From Finegoldia magna ATCC 53516 (GTDB taxonomy: Bacteria; Bacillota; Clostridia; Tissierellales; Peptoniphilaceae): a stretch of DNA of 64,000 nt. Location of the stretch: the NCBI RefSeq assembly GCF_000159695.1, contig NZ_CM000955.1:198501-262500 (forward strand), given 5' to 3'. This document shows positions 61,181-64,000 of this stretch, one piece after another (within the stretch, counting starts at the first letter, position 1; each line of letters starts with the position of its first letter). A program made the position numbers and the translations under genes. The notes beneath the pieces are model-generated. The model did not search any database and was not told the origin of the DNA. It saw only the letters and a program-made list of their open reading frames with translations.

Positions 61181-61492
61181 TAATTATTCAAGTTTATTAT
61201 ATTATATTAAATTGTGAAAGTATGTTGCAGCTTCGCTGCAAATGTCTTGGTCGCTACATAACGAAATCGAAGATTTCTATTGCGCGACATTTGACCTACC
61301 AACAAATTACTTCGTAATTTGGATTAGGATCAAGGGTCAGCTTCAGCACGAAATCAAAGATTTCTATTTCGTGACATTTGACCTACCTGCAAATTACTTC
61401 GTAATTTGGGTTAGGATCAAGAACCGCTGTGACCATAGACTTAATGCCAAGGGTAATTTAATTTTCAAATACCACATAGCTGAATAAAAAAT
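61181..61492. repeat. Gap in the tRNA cluster with an 87-bp tandem repeat
   Basis: Two units at 61261-61334 and 61348-61421 (offset 87 bp) each contain GAAATC-AAGATTTC, ACATTTGACCTACC and AAATTACTTCGTAATTT. An extra TTGCAGCTTCGCTGCAA hairpin lies at about 61224. The TTCG-type loops suggest stable RNA hairpins between tRNA-Met and tRNA-Glu. Confidence 0.75.
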
Positions 61493-61569
61493 TGGTAGCG
61501 GAGAAGGGAATCGAACCCCTGACACCACGGGTATGAACCGTGTGCTCTAGCCATCTGAGCTACTCCGCC
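61493..61569 (-). tRNA. tRNA-Met, elongator (anticodon CAT)
   Basis: Begins GGCGGAGTAGCTCAGATGG, anticodon loop TTCATAC, fully paired acceptor stem, encoded CCA. The paired first position separates it from the initiator tRNA next door. A tRNA-Ile(CAU) precursor with the same anticodon cannot be fully excluded. Confidence 0.85.
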
Positions 61570-61594
61570 ATATTAAAAAATTAGTTGCTATGTA

Positions 61595-61671
<77 letters not shown>

Positions 61672-61675
61672 TTAT

Positions 61676-61764
61676 TGGTGCCGAGGATCGGAATCGAACC
61701 GATACGGTGTTTTACCACCGCAGGATTTTAAGTCCTGTGCGTCTGCCAGTTCCGCCACCCCGGC
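61676..61764 (-). tRNA. tRNA-Leu (anticodon TAA)
   Basis: Begins GCCGGGGTGGCGGAAC, anticodon loop CTTAAAA, long variable arm, encoded CCA; 89 nt. Confidence 0.95.
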
Positions 61765-61767
61765 ATT

Positions 61768-61843
<76 letters not shown>

Positions 61844-61853
61844 TATGTTAACA

Positions 61854-61993
61854 AAAGATCCCTTGATTTATGAATTTAATGTTTTCACTCGCTCAGCCTC
61901 ACTTCAAAAATCTTCTTTTTAATAAATATTATGGAAGATTTTATCGTTCGAAGCGTCGCTCGTAAAATACATTAAATTCTTCAAGGTCTCTTT
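61854..61993. repeat. 140-bp palindromic element inside the rRNA operon
   Basis: AAAGATCCCTTGA, GAATTTAATG and AAAAATCTTC on the left pair in order with GGAAGATTTT, CATTAAATTC and TCAAGGTCTCTTT on the right. It lies between 5S and tRNA-Asn, followed at once by a small AAGTGG/CCACTT hairpin (61994-62013). Confidence 0.65.
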
Positions 61994-62019
61994 AAGTGGT
62001 TTGCGCACCACTTGTTTGT

Positions 62020-62134
62020 TTGGCGACTACCTACTCTCCCACGACGTTTCCATCGTAGTACCATCGGCGTTAAGAGGCTTAACTTCTGTGTTCGGCATGG
62101 GTACAGGTGTATCCCTCTTGCTCTTATCACCATA
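62020..62134 (-). rRNA. rrf: 5S ribosomal RNA
   Basis: The minus strand reads TGGTGATAAGAGCAAGAGGG near the 5' end, contains CCATGCCGAACACAGAAGTT and ends GTAGTCGCCA. The 5' TGGTGA pairs with 3' TCGCCA. Ends may differ by one or two bases. Confidence 0.95.
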
Positions 62135-62175
62135 CTTGTATTTACTTTTACATTTCAATCAATAACAGTATATAT

Positions 62176-63853
<1,678 letters not shown>

Positions 63854-64000
63854 ATAGAAAAGCTATTATGCCAGTTGTATGTTGTTAAGTGTTTTTGAAA
63901 TTGTATCGTTTAATAGTTTTATTTAATGTCTTTCTCTCTTACTTTACTAGTTGATATATTTCCTAATCACTTTTACTTCATACTTCTCGCATAATTGCTT
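63854..64000 (-). other. Probable 23S intervening sequence (partial)
   Basis: From about 63854 to the window edge the sequence is AT-rich and none of the expected conserved blocks (for example the CAGCTTCGGT and AGCTATTACGC blocks in the plus reading) appears. The break falls at helix 45, one of the known places for intervening sequences in bacterial 23S genes. Its far end is outside the window. Confidence 0.55.

Overview
The window reads as chromosome of a low-GC Gram-positive anaerobe. I infer a Peptoniphilaceae/Tissierellia coccus, most likely Finegoldia magna or a close relative. The grounds are AT-rich codon use, AGGAGG-type ribosome binding sites, lipoboxes, LPXTG-type sorting signals, a class C sortase pilus locus and a giant isopeptide-domain adhesin. 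No database search was possible, so the species is an inference.

Layout. 1-5.9 kb (minus): a C69 dipeptidase, an AbrB-like regulator, and a zinc/metal uptake cluster (permease, ATPase, binding lipoprotein, ZinT lipoprotein) with a Fur/Zur-like box upstream. 6.0-9.2 kb (plus): a XRE repressor/ImmA protease/UvrX-type polymerase/YolD cassette with a strong promoter and paired operator arms. 9.2-15.4 kb (minus): M20 dipeptidase, DUF819 transporter, L-cysteine desulfidase, deoxyinosine glycosylase and a MATE exporter. 15.4-19.4 kb: two blocks of long palindromic repeats flanking a MarR/pirin/nitroreductase operon. 19.4-27.3 kb (minus): thiD-thiE, malQ coupled to a heterodimeric ABC exporter, an unknown protein and a patatin. 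27.3-29.0 kb (plus): a YdcF-like protein and a lipoprotein.

29.0-34.9 kb is accessory DNA. It holds an IS110-family element with a probable bridge-RNA region and a frameshifted transposase gene, an orphan Phd antitoxin, an intact IS256-family element with an 8-bp target duplication, a Fic protein, and an array of 174-bp and 80-bp palindromes. 34.9-38.2 kb carries a nitrilase-like/GNAT pair, a hemolysin III protein and an unknown protein.

38.2-60.0 kb (minus) is a surface-display locus. A 4587-residue LPXTG adhesin is followed by a small membrane protein, the backbone pilin, a second pilin and three overlapping class C sortases. The leaders before the membrane protein and before the backbone pilin both look like structured RNA and share a layout. 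60.5-64.0 kb is the 3' part of an rRNA operon on the minus strand: partial 23S (with a probable intervening sequence at the window edge), 5S and 11 tRNA genes, with palindromic and tandem repeats inside the transcription unit.

How the genes work together: the metal cluster acquires zinc. The polymerase cassette looks like a self-contained inducible mutagenesis operon. The sortases polymerise the two pilins and may anchor the giant adhesin. The palindromic families, two IS elements and lone antitoxin mark the places where this chromosome has been rearranged.
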